NCBI GenBank assembly: GCA_002713215.1
Contig: PAVO01000039.1
Location: forward strand, 62,001 to 126,000
DNA length: 64,000 nucleotides
Reading direction: 5' to 3'
Source of the DNA: Crocinitomicaceae bacterium
GTDB taxonomy: Bacteria; Bacteroidota; Bacteroidia; Flavobacteriales_G; Salibacteraceae
Below the pieces are notes generated by a model that had not been told where the DNA came from, did no database searches, and saw nothing but the letters and a program-made list of their open reading frames with translations. Position numbers and translations under genes: made by a program. This document shows positions 44,362 through 52,004 of this stretch, one piece after another (the stretch's first letter is position 1; every line of letters starts with the position of its first letter).

Positions 44362-45597
44362 CTAACCCATGGAATTAGCCATAACTGGTGCCGGGTTTCG
44401 AACAATTATACTCTTGTCCAACAATTCTTTCACCCCTAAAATGTTGGGATAACTATCACTGTGTTGGTAGGCTACCTGGGTTTCAAATCCCTTCATGTAA
44501 CTACTCAAATTATTGTCGTGATCGCTTGTGCTTATATCTATTGGCGGACTAAAACTTTTAAGCGATTTAAAGGTTCCGGCCAACGGAGTAGCTGTACTCT
44601 CCACTTGTGCATAATCTCTCGGTGCAAGAACATTTGTAAAGATTGGCAGAATATTATCAAGCACTACAATCCATTCCGCGCCACTCACAAAATTCAAGTT
44701 TGTAAAATCTATCCCATGAATTCCATCAGTTCCTGTACCTGGTAGGTTATATATATCGAAAAGTGGAGATACCGTTTTACCAGACTGTACCTGAGTAATG
44801 TTTGAAGCTTTGTAAAACAAAGGAGCAGCATCGAGCGAACAGGCAACCCGATCCATATTGGTTCCCAGACTAGAGTCCCAATTTGGAGGAGGAGTCAATG
44901 ACGAAAATACTTCATCAGAATAGCTCGCAAAGTCGACGTTTCCGGCACTTGGTGCAGCAAAACTTATACTACTTATTACGGAATTCCCGGTAGAGTCCCA
45001 TGTACTTTGGTTATCATGCAGGTAAAGCGCCATAGTTCCGCAAAGCATTCCTCCAAGGCTATGTCCGGTAACACAAACGTTAATGGCTCCCTGTACATTC
45101 ACCTGATTTTGAAGACATTCTACCAACGTCATTTTATTGCCACTAACATCTTCTCCCTGCATTTGAAGTGAAGCATGCAAGCCAATACTGGCACCTTCTG
45201 AAATTACAGGAGTTGTTCCCGGTTGAGGATGCCCATAATTCCACGGAACTTGTTGCAGTACATCAAAGTCTTCCATCAACCAGTTCAAATCACTTAGAAA
45301 ATTTGTACCGCGTATCGCAATAGCAAATTGGGAAGTGTCAACCTGATTTTGAACCATAAACATCATGTTGTCCTGGTATACTGCTCCCGGAACCTGGTAA
45401 ATCCCCGGCCCCCATACCACTTTCCATGCGTCAGTTCCCGCACTCCCGGAAATAGGAGGTATTTTGGGCATAGCTTTATTGATATTATCCAAAATGGTTT
45501 GTTCTACGTTTGTTTTGGCAGTCATAAATTCTCCCGTGTACGCCAGATAAGCAAAGCTTAGCATGATCTGCCTTTGCGATTCATTTTGAATACTCAT
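44362..45597 (-). CDS. Lipase class 3 family alpha/beta hydrolase
   Basis: The 411-residue protein contains the GxSxG nucleophile elbow of class 3 lipases (VCVTGHSLGGMLCGTMALYL, near residue 178) after an oxyanion-region strand (FAIAIRGTNFLSDLNWLMEDF). A catalytic Asp is likely in the SLDAAPLF segment and a His near the C-terminal half. There is no signal peptide, so it may be cytoplasmic or released by another route. Class 3 lipases hydrolyse ester bonds of acylglycerols. The promoter is well-formed: TTG, 20-base gap and TAAGTTTG. The cargo of this enzyme is unknown. Confidence 0.82.
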   Translation of the reverse strand: MSIQNESQRQIMLSFAYLAYTGEFMTAKTNVEQTILDNINKAMPKIPPISGSAGTDAWKVVWGPGIYQVPGAVYQDNMMFMVQNQVDTSQFAIAIRGTNFLSDLNWLMEDFDVLQQVPWNYGHPQPGTTPVISEGASIGLHASLQMQGEDVSGNKMTLVECLQNQVNVQGAINVCVTGHSLGGMLCGTMALYLHDNQSTWDSTGNSVISSISFAAPSAGNVDFASYSDEVFSSLTPPPNWDSSLGTNMDRVACSLDAAPLFYKASNITQVQSGKTVSPLFDIYNLPGTGTDGIHGIDFTNLNFVSGAEWIVVLDNILPIFTNVLAPRDYAQVESTATPLAGTFKSLKSFSPPIDISTSDHDNNLSSYMKGFETQVAYQHSDSYPNILGVKELLDKSIIVRNPAPVMANSMG

Positions 45598-45624
45598 AAC
45601 TTCTCAATTTTAATTAGTTCTAAT

Positions 45625-45655
45625 CAAACTTATCAAGCCAAATTGGCAATGTCAA
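45625..45655 (-). promoter_or_regulatory. Bacteroidota promoter: TTG, 20-base gap, TAAGTTTG (minus strand)
   Basis: On the minus strand TTG (45655-45653) is followed after 20 bases by TAAGTTTG (45632-45625), a full match to the flavobacterial consensus. It predicts a 25-base leader for the lipase gene. Confidence 0.6.
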
Positions 45656-45751
45656 TGGGGGGAAACCCGCAATTTTTTATGGACCTTTGAGTAAAGATTT
45701 TAGGTATTTCTAAAAAGAAAATTACCTTTAGCGCCTATCAAAAAACAAATT

Positions 45752-47101
45752 ATGCAAGGCAAAACAATACTTGGGCACCCGACTGGTCTATTCGTTTTAT
45801 TTTTTACAGAAATGTGGGAACGCTTTTCCTTTTATGGAATGCGTGCGATTTTGGTTTTATACCTAACCGCTGAAACCACAAAGGACAACCCAGGCCTGGG
45901 CTGGACAAGTAAAGAAGCTCTGGCTTTGTATGGTTGGTATACCATGATGGTTTATTTCATGGGAATTTTTGGAGGCTATATAGCAGATAATTGGTTGGGG
46001 CAAAAAAAAACGGTTTTATTGGGAGGGATATTTATAATTTTTGGTCAGTTTTCACTTGCAATCGAAGGATCAACAACTTTTTACGCTGGTCTAATATTGC
46101 TGGTTAGCGGTGTTGGTTTGCTAAAGCCAAACATAAGTACCATGGTAGGGAGCCTTTACAAGACCGGGGATTCCCGAAGAGATTCAGGGTTCACCATTTT
46201 TTATATAGGAATAAACATTGGTGCAGTTTTAGCACCCCTCATTGTGGGCTTTTATGGCCCTGAGGTAAACTGGTACCTTGGTTTTTCTCTGGCTGGATTT
46301 GGAATGATACTGGGCCAATTGGTTTATGTTTTCGGTAAAAATCATTTGAAAGGAGTTGGTGATCTACTAAAACATTCTGAGGAAAACAAACATCTACTGG
46401 ATAAACCACTTACCAAAATCGAAAAAGACAGAATGGTGGTTATGTTTATTTCATTTTTAATTGTAATGTTCTTTTGGGCGGCCTATGAGCAAGCGGGAGG
46501 GTTAATGAACCTATATGCTCGGGACAAGATAGACAGGGTTGTATTTGGCTGGGAAATTCCTACTGCTTTCTTCCAATCATTACATGCCATATATGTGGTT
46601 ATTCTGGGAGCTCCTATGGCCTATTTCTGGGTAAAATGGCGCGACTCCGGAAAAGAGGCATCTTCTGTTTTTAAAATGGGAGTTGGGTCAATTATTATGA
46701 GTTTAGGATTTGTTGCCTTAATGGGAGCAGCTTATGAATTGTCTGAGGGAGCGCTGGAAAAAGCACCTGTTTATTGGTTGTTCTTATCTTACTTTTTACA
46801 TGTGGTCGCTGAACTAAGTCTTTCTCCTGTAGCACTTTCATTTATTACTAAACTAGCACCTTTAAAATACGCCGGACTTATGATGGGGACTTATTTTGCT
46901 GTTGTTGGTTTGGGGAACAAAGCTGCCGGATTATTAGGAGAAGCGGCTCAGGATGCTGGAGAAATGGCAATTTTTACAGGAATAGCTGTTACTTCATTAG
47001 GGCTTGGGCTTCTGGTTCTTCTTTTTCTGAAAAAGCTAAATTCGCTTGCCCATGGTGCAGAAGACGTTAATCCTAAAGTTGCGTTTGTGGAGCCGGAGTA
47101 G
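45752..47101 (+). CDS. POT/PTR family proton-coupled peptide transporter
   Basis: The 449-residue inner-membrane protein has the POT signature at its N-terminus: FFTEMWERFSFYGMRAILVLYL, including the ExxERFxYY-type motif, then about 12 hydrophobic segments with GGYIADNWLGQKKTVLLGG and FYIGINIGAVLAPLIVGFYG. It should import di- and tripeptides using the proton gradient. It pairs logically with the secreted and envelope peptidases elsewhere in the window (inference). The ATG at 45752 is unambiguous. The gene converges with the secreted-protein gene 36 bases downstream. Confidence 0.92.
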   Translation: MQGKTILGHPTGLFVLFFTEMWERFSFYGMRAILVLYLTAETTKDNPGLGWTSKEALALYGWYTMMVYFMGIFGGYIADNWLGQKKTVLLGGIFIIFGQFSLAIEGSTTFYAGLILLVSGVGLLKPNISTMVGSLYKTGDSRRDSGFTIFYIGINIGAVLAPLIVGFYGPEVNWYLGFSLAGFGMILGQLVYVFGKNHLKGVGDLLKHSEENKHLLDKPLTKIEKDRMVVMFISFLIVMFFWAAYEQAGGLMNLYARDKIDRVVFGWEIPTAFFQSLHAIYVVILGAPMAYFWVKWRDSGKEASSVFKMGVGSIIMSLGFVALMGAAYELSEGALEKAPVYWLFLSYFLHVVAELSLSPVALSFITKLAPLKYAGLMMGTYFAVVGLGNKAAGLLGEAAQDAGEMAIFTGIAVTSLGLGLLVLLFLKKLNSLAHGAEDVNPKVAFVEPE

Positions 47102-47137
47102 TTAAATTCAATAACTACAGTTGATGGGTTGAGGCCT

Positions 47138-47647
47138 CTACTTACTATCAAGGGTACGATGCAACTTGCCCAGTTCGACGATATTGTATGAACATGACCT
47201 TTCCAATTGCCATGTTATATCAGAGCTTGTTGGTAAAGAAAACTTGTTATTGGTTTCGGTTAATTCTAATTTCTTACCGTATACCAGGTATTTTTGATTC
47301 AGTTGATAAGAAGGAATACCATAAGAACAAATAGAATCGGTTCTGTTTTTACAAGCAATGCATAGAGTCATGGTATCTAAAACATCACCTTTAAAGATTG
47401 AGTCTACCCCAATCTGAACTCTCAGGTACTTCATATAAACCGGTCTGGCTTCACGGATTAACATTCTGGATAAAGAATCCTGCTGAAACCTCCACTCTAC
47501 TGAATCAATTGCAAGTACGGTATCGATTGCAATGCATTTTCCAGAAAAAATATGGTCTGATTCTTTTACTGCTTCGCTAATGGATGTATGAGGAGGACTC
47601 AAAGCAACGATTCCAAAGAAAAGCAACAGAAGAGGTTTTATAATCAT
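47138..47647 (-). CDS. Small secreted protein, possibly NTR/TIMP-like fold
   Basis: The 169-residue protein has a signal peptide (MIIKPLLLLFFGIVALSPPH). It then shows a pattern like the OB-type netrin domain: SDHIFSGKCIAID, then RVQIGVDSIFKGDVLDTMTLCIAC, then SICSYGIPSYQLNQKYLVYGKKLEL, with five cysteines that could form disulfides. I am not certain of the assignment. It is located between the POT transporter and another small secreted protein, probably transcribed on its own. Function unknown. Confidence 0.55.
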   Translation of the reverse strand: MIIKPLLLLFFGIVALSPPHTSISEAVKESDHIFSGKCIAIDTVLAIDSVEWRFQQDSLSRMLIREARPVYMKYLRVQIGVDSIFKGDVLDTMTLCIACKNRTDSICSYGIPSYQLNQKYLVYGKKLELTETNNKFSLPTSSDITWQLERSCSYNIVELGKLHRTLDSK

Positions 47648-47691
47648 GTTTGTGCTCTAAGAATTTAATACTCCATTTGTACACCCAATCG

Positions 47692-48084
47692 CTATTTGAC
47701 TTTTATAACCTCAGTGGTGGCAACAAAATCAGAAAAACTTGAAGTGGACCTCTGTATGTATGAGTTTTTTTTAACCTCTATTATTTCAACGGTAAGTGTG
47801 GCATCTTTTGGTAAGTTCTTGTAAAGTTTCCTGGTCTTTGCCGTTGGGGTTAATGTATAGGTGCATTCATCGACCCATTCCACCACAAATTCGGAAACTT
47901 CTTTAGAACCCTTGACCTGTTCAGTCTGGATACTTCCATTTCTAATGATGGTTGATTCAGGAGCGTGAGAATCTTTAGGAATAATAAAATGACCATTTTT
48001 AAACTTCTCGCAATTTGATTCTTGCGCATTTACCTTATATGCTACCAAAGTCAGAAGCATTACGAATAGGGAGAGTATTTTCAT
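47692..48084 (-). CDS. Small secreted protein of a flavobacterial family of unknown function
   Basis: The 130-residue product has a signal peptide (MKILSLFVMLLTLVAYKVNAQ), then a single domain starting CEKFKNGHFIIP and containing STIIRNGSIQTEQV and EFVVEWVDECTYTLTPTAK. I recall this pattern in many short flavobacterial proteins, where automatic annotation has sometimes called them DNA topoisomerase IV; the sequence gives no support for that name. Two cysteines (in NCEK and DECTY) may pair. No function is known to me. Confidence 0.65.
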   Translation of the reverse strand: MKILSLFVMLLTLVAYKVNAQESNCEKFKNGHFIIPKDSHAPESTIIRNGSIQTEQVKGSKEVSEFVVEWVDECTYTLTPTAKTRKLYKNLPKDATLTVEIIEVKKNSYIQRSTSSFSDFVATTEVIKVK

Positions 48085-48120
48085 TTTTTGAATATTATTT
48101 AGATTACAAAACTCAGCTAT

Positions 48121-48801
48121 TTAATTTTCATGTTCCGGAAGTACCCTTGGACCAATGGGATCGAGCAAGTAACGGGCATTTATTCTCCCTGAACGCATTT
48201 CCGGAGATACCGGATAGGCATTCATTTTTTCATTTTCATTTCTTCCTATTGCCACGGTGTATTGCGACAAGTGCTTATCGTTATCCAACCAAACTTTATA
48301 ATCGTCAGGCCTTAAAATAACAGGAGCTCTATGGTGGCCAATTGCCTTCATAGCGCTGCTAGGCCTTGTAGTAATAATTCCAAAGGTTCTAAAAATACCC
48401 TCATCGCTTTCCACATCTCGATACAGACCTGCAAAAGCAAACGGCCTTTCCGTATTTCTTAAATAGACAGCATGGGGTTTGGCCAGCTTTTCTTTTTGTG
48501 GCCCCTCATAAAAACATGTGGCCGGTATAAGGCATCTACGAAAGGTATATGCCTGGCTCCATTCTGCCAAATCCATCAATCGGTCGTCTCTTGCGTTCAG
48601 TAACAGCCTCGAAGGGTCATAAGAAGGACGATATCCAAATTGACCAAGCAACAATTTTTTGGGAGCATCACTGCAAATAATAGGAGCCTCATGCGTCGGG
48701 CCTATGTTGTAATTGGGTTGGTAAACATCAACCTCGGCAATTACACCAAATTTTTCTTCAATTTTCTCAATAGGTGATACTTGTACGTAGCGTCCACACA
48801 T
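48121..48801 (-). CDS. SRAP domain protein (HMCES/YedK-like abasic-site sensor)
   Basis: The 226-residue protein is a SOS-response-associated peptidase family member. The catalytic cysteine is residue 2 (MCGRYVQV), exposed after methionine removal, and links covalently to abasic sites in single-stranded DNA. Other landmarks are the PNYNIGPTHEAPII segment, ARDDRL, RCLIPATCFYEGP, and the AIGHHRAPVIL histidine region. It protects stalled replication forks. The -7 box TAAATTTG at 48833-48840 and a 20-bp dyad at 48847-48866 upstream suggest regulated expression, plausibly by DNA damage (inference). The ATG at 48801 must be the true start because Cys2 is essential. Confidence 0.93.
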   Translation of the reverse strand: MCGRYVQVSPIEKIEEKFGVIAEVDVYQPNYNIGPTHEAPIICSDAPKKLLLGQFGYRPSYDPSRLLLNARDDRLMDLAEWSQAYTFRRCLIPATCFYEGPQKEKLAKPHAVYLRNTERPFAFAGLYRDVESDEGIFRTFGIITTRPSSAMKAIGHHRAPVILRPDDYKVWLDNDKHLSQYTVAIGRNENEKMNAYPVSPEMRSGRINARYLLDPIGPRVLPEHEN

Positions 48802-48832
48802 AAATATTGTTGATTGGGTAGTTATTTTGGAG

Positions 48833-48840
48833 CAAATTTA
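48833..48840 (-). promoter_or_regulatory. Bacteroidota -7 box TAAATTTG for the SRAP gene
   Basis: Exact minus-strand TAnnTTTG match, predicting transcription from about 48830 and a 29-base leader. There is no TTG at -33; instead the region is occupied by a perfect dyad. Confidence 0.5.
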
Positions 48841-48846
48841 ATTAAT

Positions 48847-48887
48847 AACTAAGCTACAGCTTAGTTTAGATCAGGTATCGCTTAGTT
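48847..48887. promoter_or_regulatory. Operator-like dyad with a third half-site over the SRAP promoter
   Basis: Bases 48847-48866 read AACTAAGCT-AC-AGCTTAGTT, a perfect palindrome with 9-base arms. A further copy of GCTTAGTT lies at 48880-48887, 21 bases (two helical turns) from the matching base in the right arm. The dyad covers about -10 to -36 relative to the predicted SRAP start site. That is where a dimeric repressor or activator would act. The rest of the 283-base gap to 49085 is AT-rich without genes. Confidence 0.45.
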
Positions 48888-49084
48888 TTAGTAATTTCAA
48901 AAAATCAGTAAATCGTTATTTTTTTGATGAAAATAAATGATTTTAATCCAAAAAGCAGCCAAAACCCAGCAAAAACGATTCAATATTTAACTTTATGAAA
49001 AAACAAATGGGACGGTTATTATTGACTAATTGCAAGGATCGTGCAATAAACATATAGAATAAAATCTACAACTTCTGTTTTTTG

Positions 49085-50113
49085 CTAAAGGGTTTTGAGT
49101 ATCCCTTTATTGATTCGTTTCACAAGGGCTGGCCCTTCATATATAAACCCGGTATAAACCTGAACCAAACTGGCTCCGGCTTCCAGTTTTTCTATGGCGT
49201 CCTTGGCCGAGTGTATCCCCCCTACTCCAATTATTGGAAAGCTACCCCTCGATTTATCATGAATGTAACGAATTACTTCTGTTGATTTATTGCGAACCGG
49301 TTTTCCGCTAAGGCCTCCGGTTTCTTTTTCTTTCCCACTATTCGTTACAAGCCCCTCTCTAGATATGGTTGTGTTGGTTGCAATGAGGCCGGCAATTTTA
49401 GAGTCCTCTACAATACTCACTATATCGTCCAGTTGATCATGGTTTAAATCGGGGGCAATTTTGAGTAAAATGGGTTTTGGCGAATCTTTCTTTGCATTTA
49501 AAGACTGCAAATGCAACAATAATCTGGTTAGTGGTTCCCTATCCTGCAATTCTCTAAGATTAGGTGTGTTGGGAGAAGAAACGTTTACCACAAAATAATC
49601 CACATAAGGAAACAGGGCTTCAAAACACTTTTCGTAATCACTAACTGCCTCTTCGTTTGGTGTTACCTTGTTTTTACCAATGTTGCCTCCAATAACAATG
49701 TTTGTATTTCTTTTCTTCAAACGGGAAATGGCGACTTCCATACCCTCGTTGTTAAACCCCATGCGATTGATAAGTCCCTGATCTGCAGGCAATCGAAACA
49801 TACGTGGTTTTGGATTACCCGGTTGCCCCTTAGGAGTAATGGTCCCCACTTCAATAAAGCCAAAACCCAGGTTCGAAAACGAATTGTACAGGTTGGCTTC
49901 TTTATCGAAACCTGCAGCCAAACCAACCGGATTTGGAAATTTAATTCCAAAGACCTCCCTTTCCAACCGTTTATCCTGAACACAGTACATACTTCTTAAC
50001 AGGAACTTTATTCCCGGAATTAGCACCGCAATATTCAAAAGTTGGGTAACCAACTTGTGGGCTGTTTCCGGGTCGAACTGAAAAAACAGAGGTTTTAGAA
50101 TAAGTTTATACAT
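49085..50113 (-). CDS. pyrD: Dihydroorotate dehydrogenase (quinone), class 2
   Basis: The 342-residue membrane-associated enzyme oxidises dihydroorotate to orotate with FMN and quinone in pyrimidine synthesis. The N-terminal helices ([20 protein letters not shown]) form the membrane-contacting part typical of class 2. Core motifs include [39 protein letters not shown], the catalytic-loop region [15 protein letters not shown] with the class 2 serine, TNTTIS and [19 protein letters not shown]. The ATG at 50113 is favoured over the upstream 50161 start because a -7 box lies at 50134-50141 and the enzyme core begins at once. Confidence 0.94.
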   Translation of the reverse strand: MYKLILKPLFFQFDPETAHKLVTQLLNIAVLIPGIKFLLRSMYCVQDKRLEREVFGIKFPNPVGLAAGFDKEANLYNSFSNLGFGFIEVGTITPKGQPGNPKPRMFRLPADQGLINRMGFNNEGMEVAISRLKKRNTNIVIGGNIGKNKVTPNEEAVSDYEKCFEALFPYVDYFVVNVSSPNTPNLRELQDREPLTRLLLHLQSLNAKKDSPKPILLKIAPDLNHDQLDDIVSIVEDSKIAGLIATNTTISREGLVTNSGKEKETGGLSGKPVRNKSTEVIRYIHDKSRGSFPIIGVGGIHSAKDAIEKLEAGASLVQVYTGFIYEGPALVKRINKGILKTL

Positions 50114-50133
50114 CGGGTATCGAGATTCTGTGG

Positions 50134-50141
50134 CAAAAATA
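50134..50141 (-). promoter_or_regulatory. Bacteroidota -7 box TATTTTTG for pyrD
   Basis: Exact minus-strand TAnnTTTG match; predicted 18-base leader to the ATG at 50113, which supports that start over the one at 50161. Confidence 0.45.
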
Positions 50142-50215
50142 GACCACCACCTCGCTTGCACCCTGCATTGTTGATAATAGATGAAAACTCAAATCCAACG
50201 GCTTAAGCCACTTGC

Positions 50216-50223
50216 TACTTTTG
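50216..50223 (+). promoter_or_regulatory. Bacteroidota -7 box TACTTTTG, 4 bases before the HTTM-like gene
   Basis: Exact TAnnTTTG match followed by 4 bases and the ATG at 50228, the same arrangement as at the VOC gene. It predicts an essentially leaderless transcript. Confidence 0.4.
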
Positions 50224-50227
50224 AAAA

Positions 50228-51295
50228 ATGGGAAGCTACAGACGCTTGTTTTGGGTTCAGCGAATTGCAATTCTTGGATTGGCATCCGGAATTGCACTAA
50301 GCCTGCCGCTTTGGTTAAACGATCGCACCTTCCCCATGATTCCGGTAATTCCTTATACCCAATCGCTAATTCCTGTTGCAGCTCAGATTCTATTGGGTTG
50401 TTTGGCATTTTTTTCTGCCCTGGCTCTTATTTTTTCCAGGCAGAGAGGCTTTACACTAATGGTGGTATTGCTCATGCTCTTTGTAGCGTTGCAGGACTTC
50501 AACCGACTACAACCCTGGTACTTTCAGTATTGGACCATTTTGGTAATACTTATTCCCCTGGCAAGAAAATACAAGAAATACATCGAAGCCGATTACCTCC
50601 TTTTTGGTGTTCAAATCGCAATTGCTTCGGTCTACTTCTTCAGTGGTCTGTTCAAATTCAATGATGGGTTTTACGACCGAATTGCACCATACATGTACCA
50701 GCCAATAACCAAAATAATTACTACCTACGACCACATAATCTACCCTACCGCCTATTTCATTCCCCCTTTCGAAGTTGCCATTGCCATTGGATTATTCATT
50801 CCCCGAATCAGACTATTCGCAATCATTGGTGGAACATTGCTCCACCTGGGAATATTGATTCTACTCGGACCCATTGGGCTAAATGAGAACAGCGTGGTTT
50901 GGCCCTGGAATGTTGCCCTAATTCTCTTGTTGTGGATAGCTTTTTACAAGGCCAAAAACTTTAAGCTTAACCTCTACCTGTTAAAGCTGGAATGGCCCGC
51001 CAAACTTATTATGTTAATGGTATTGGTGCTTCCCTTCCTTAATCTTAATGGCTGGTACAATGAGCATATTTCTTACGAAGTATACAGCGGTAGAAGTTTT
51101 ACGCCTCATCTGCGTTATCACTACACGCTAATAAAAAACACTCCTGATTATTTGCAACCCTACACCAACAAATATGGCGATACCGTGTTTGTGAATATTT
51201 ACAAATGGTCGATGGAAGAAAACAACGCACCACCCAATTCCGACTACAAGGTTATACTAAAGGTACAGGAAAAGACCCTAGAGGAGTTTCAATAG
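50228..51295 (+). CDS. HTTM-like multi-pass membrane protein
   Basis: The 355-residue protein has about eight hydrophobic segments between residues 10 and 280. The segment arrangement and the ending (FYDRIAPYMYQPITKIITTY, then LLHLGILILLGPIG) resemble the horizontally transferred transmembrane (HTTM) domain related to vitamin K-dependent gamma-carboxylase. The C-terminal 70 residues (YEVYSGRSFTPHLRYHY, LQPYTNKYGDTVFVNIYKW) are a small soluble part. Whether it has any enzymatic activity is unknown. It overlaps the 3' end of the opposite-strand nuclease-like gene by 18 bases. Confidence 0.7.
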   Translation: MGSYRRLFWVQRIAILGLASGIALSLPLWLNDRTFPMIPVIPYTQSLIPVAAQILLGCLAFFSALALIFSRQRGFTLMVVLLMLFVALQDFNRLQPWYFQYWTILVILIPLARKYKKYIEADYLLFGVQIAIASVYFFSGLFKFNDGFYDRIAPYMYQPITKIITTYDHIIYPTAYFIPPFEVAIAIGLFIPRIRLFAIIGGTLLHLGILILLGPIGLNENSVVWPWNVALILLLWIAFYKAKNFKLNLYLLKLEWPAKLIMLMVLVLPFLNLNGWYNEHISYEVYSGRSFTPHLRYHYTLIKNTPDYLQPYTNKYGDTVFVNIYKWSMEENNAPPNSDYKVILKVQEKTLEEFQ

Positions 51296-51829
51296 GGCTT
51301 TTACAGCCATTGCTATTATAGTTATTCCCACTACTGAAAGCATTATAATACCCAGGTATTTCCACCAATTGATGCCATTGCTGGTGGCTGAAAACGGAAA
51401 CCGAATTTCATGAATGCTTTGATGATCCATATTAACAAACAACAAGGGGAGCTCACTTGCCAGGTTGTACTCCAGCATTTGCCTGCGTGTAGCTGCATAA
51501 TTTGCGTTTCCGGCAACTTCACCGGTTTTAACTTCAACCACATACTTCGTCCCCCCTTTCTCAACAATAAAATCAGGGCTAATGTTCACCTTAACAATCT
51601 CACTGTCGGCTTTGAAATTGTAGGATAATGCAGGCTGATAGTCATGTACGGTATAGCCATTTTTCTCCAATAGCTTTTTAGCACCCAGTTCCGCATTTTT
51701 CCCCCTTTTAAGCCTTCTTTGCCGCTGAAGGTTAATTATTCTCTTTTCCAGAAACTTGTACAACCAAACTGCCAGGGTTCCTATAAACAGGTAGGGAAAT
51801 AACTCCCACATTATATCAAACCAATCCAT
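51278..51829 (-). CDS. Membrane-tethered PD-(D/E)XK nuclease-like protein
   Basis: Starting at the ATG at 51829 gives 183 residues. The N-terminus holds a transmembrane helix (LFPYLFIGTLAVWLYKFLEKR), followed by a basic linker (RRLKRGKNAELGAKKLLEKNGY). The middle contains a restriction-endonuclease-like core: ISPDFIVEKGGTKYVVEVKTG, with Asp, Glu-x-Lys in the PD-(D/E)XK arrangement, preceded by a helix containing E. A second transmembrane segment ends the protein (WWKYLGIIMLSVVGITIIAMAV). NERD-type and Mrr-like membrane-associated nucleases are the closest ideas. There is no methyltransferase nearby. It overlaps the end of the HTTM gene by 18 bases. Function unknown. Confidence 0.75.
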   Translation of the reverse strand: MDWFDIMWELFPYLFIGTLAVWLYKFLEKRIINLQRQRRLKRGKNAELGAKKLLEKNGYTVHDYQPALSYNFKADSEIVKVNISPDFIVEKGGTKYVVEVKTGEVAGNANYAATRRQMLEYNLASELPLLFVNMDHQSIHEIRFPFSATSNGINWWKYLGIIMLSVVGITIIAMAVKALLKLL

Positions 51830-51897
51830 GCAACAAAAGTGCATTAGATTTCTGATTTATTACAATTTATTAGATGGCGCGAAGCTGCTATATTTAC

Positions 51898-51905
51898 TAG
51901 ATTTG
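51898..51905 (+). promoter_or_regulatory. Bacteroidota -7 box TAGATTTG for ribBA
   Basis: Exact TAnnTTTG match with a predicted leader of about 97 bases to the ATG at 52005. I looked for an FMN riboswitch in that leader and saw none of its conserved elements. Confidence 0.35.
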
Positions 51906-52004
51906 CAGCCTCATTAAGCAAGCTAGGACGGATAATAGCAATAGGCTAAAGACATTTAGGCAAAGCTTTATCCACTTAGAAACTATCTAAAAAAGGAAGC
52001 AGGG

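Noticed and set aside
47692-48084. Naming this protein DNA topoisomerase IV
   Set aside because: It is 130 residues with a signal peptide and shows no topoisomerase motif.
50212-50664. A 150-codon plus-strand frame overlapping the HTTM-like gene
   Set aside because: It overlaps the longer frame with clear transmembrane segments, and its own translation is low-complexity and lacks a motif.
51278-51844. A restriction-modification system
   Set aside because: No methyltransferase or specificity gene lies nearby; only a nuclease-like core is present.
51906-52004. An FMN riboswitch in the ribBA leader
   Set aside because: The conserved elements of the RFN motif are not seen in this AT-rich leader.
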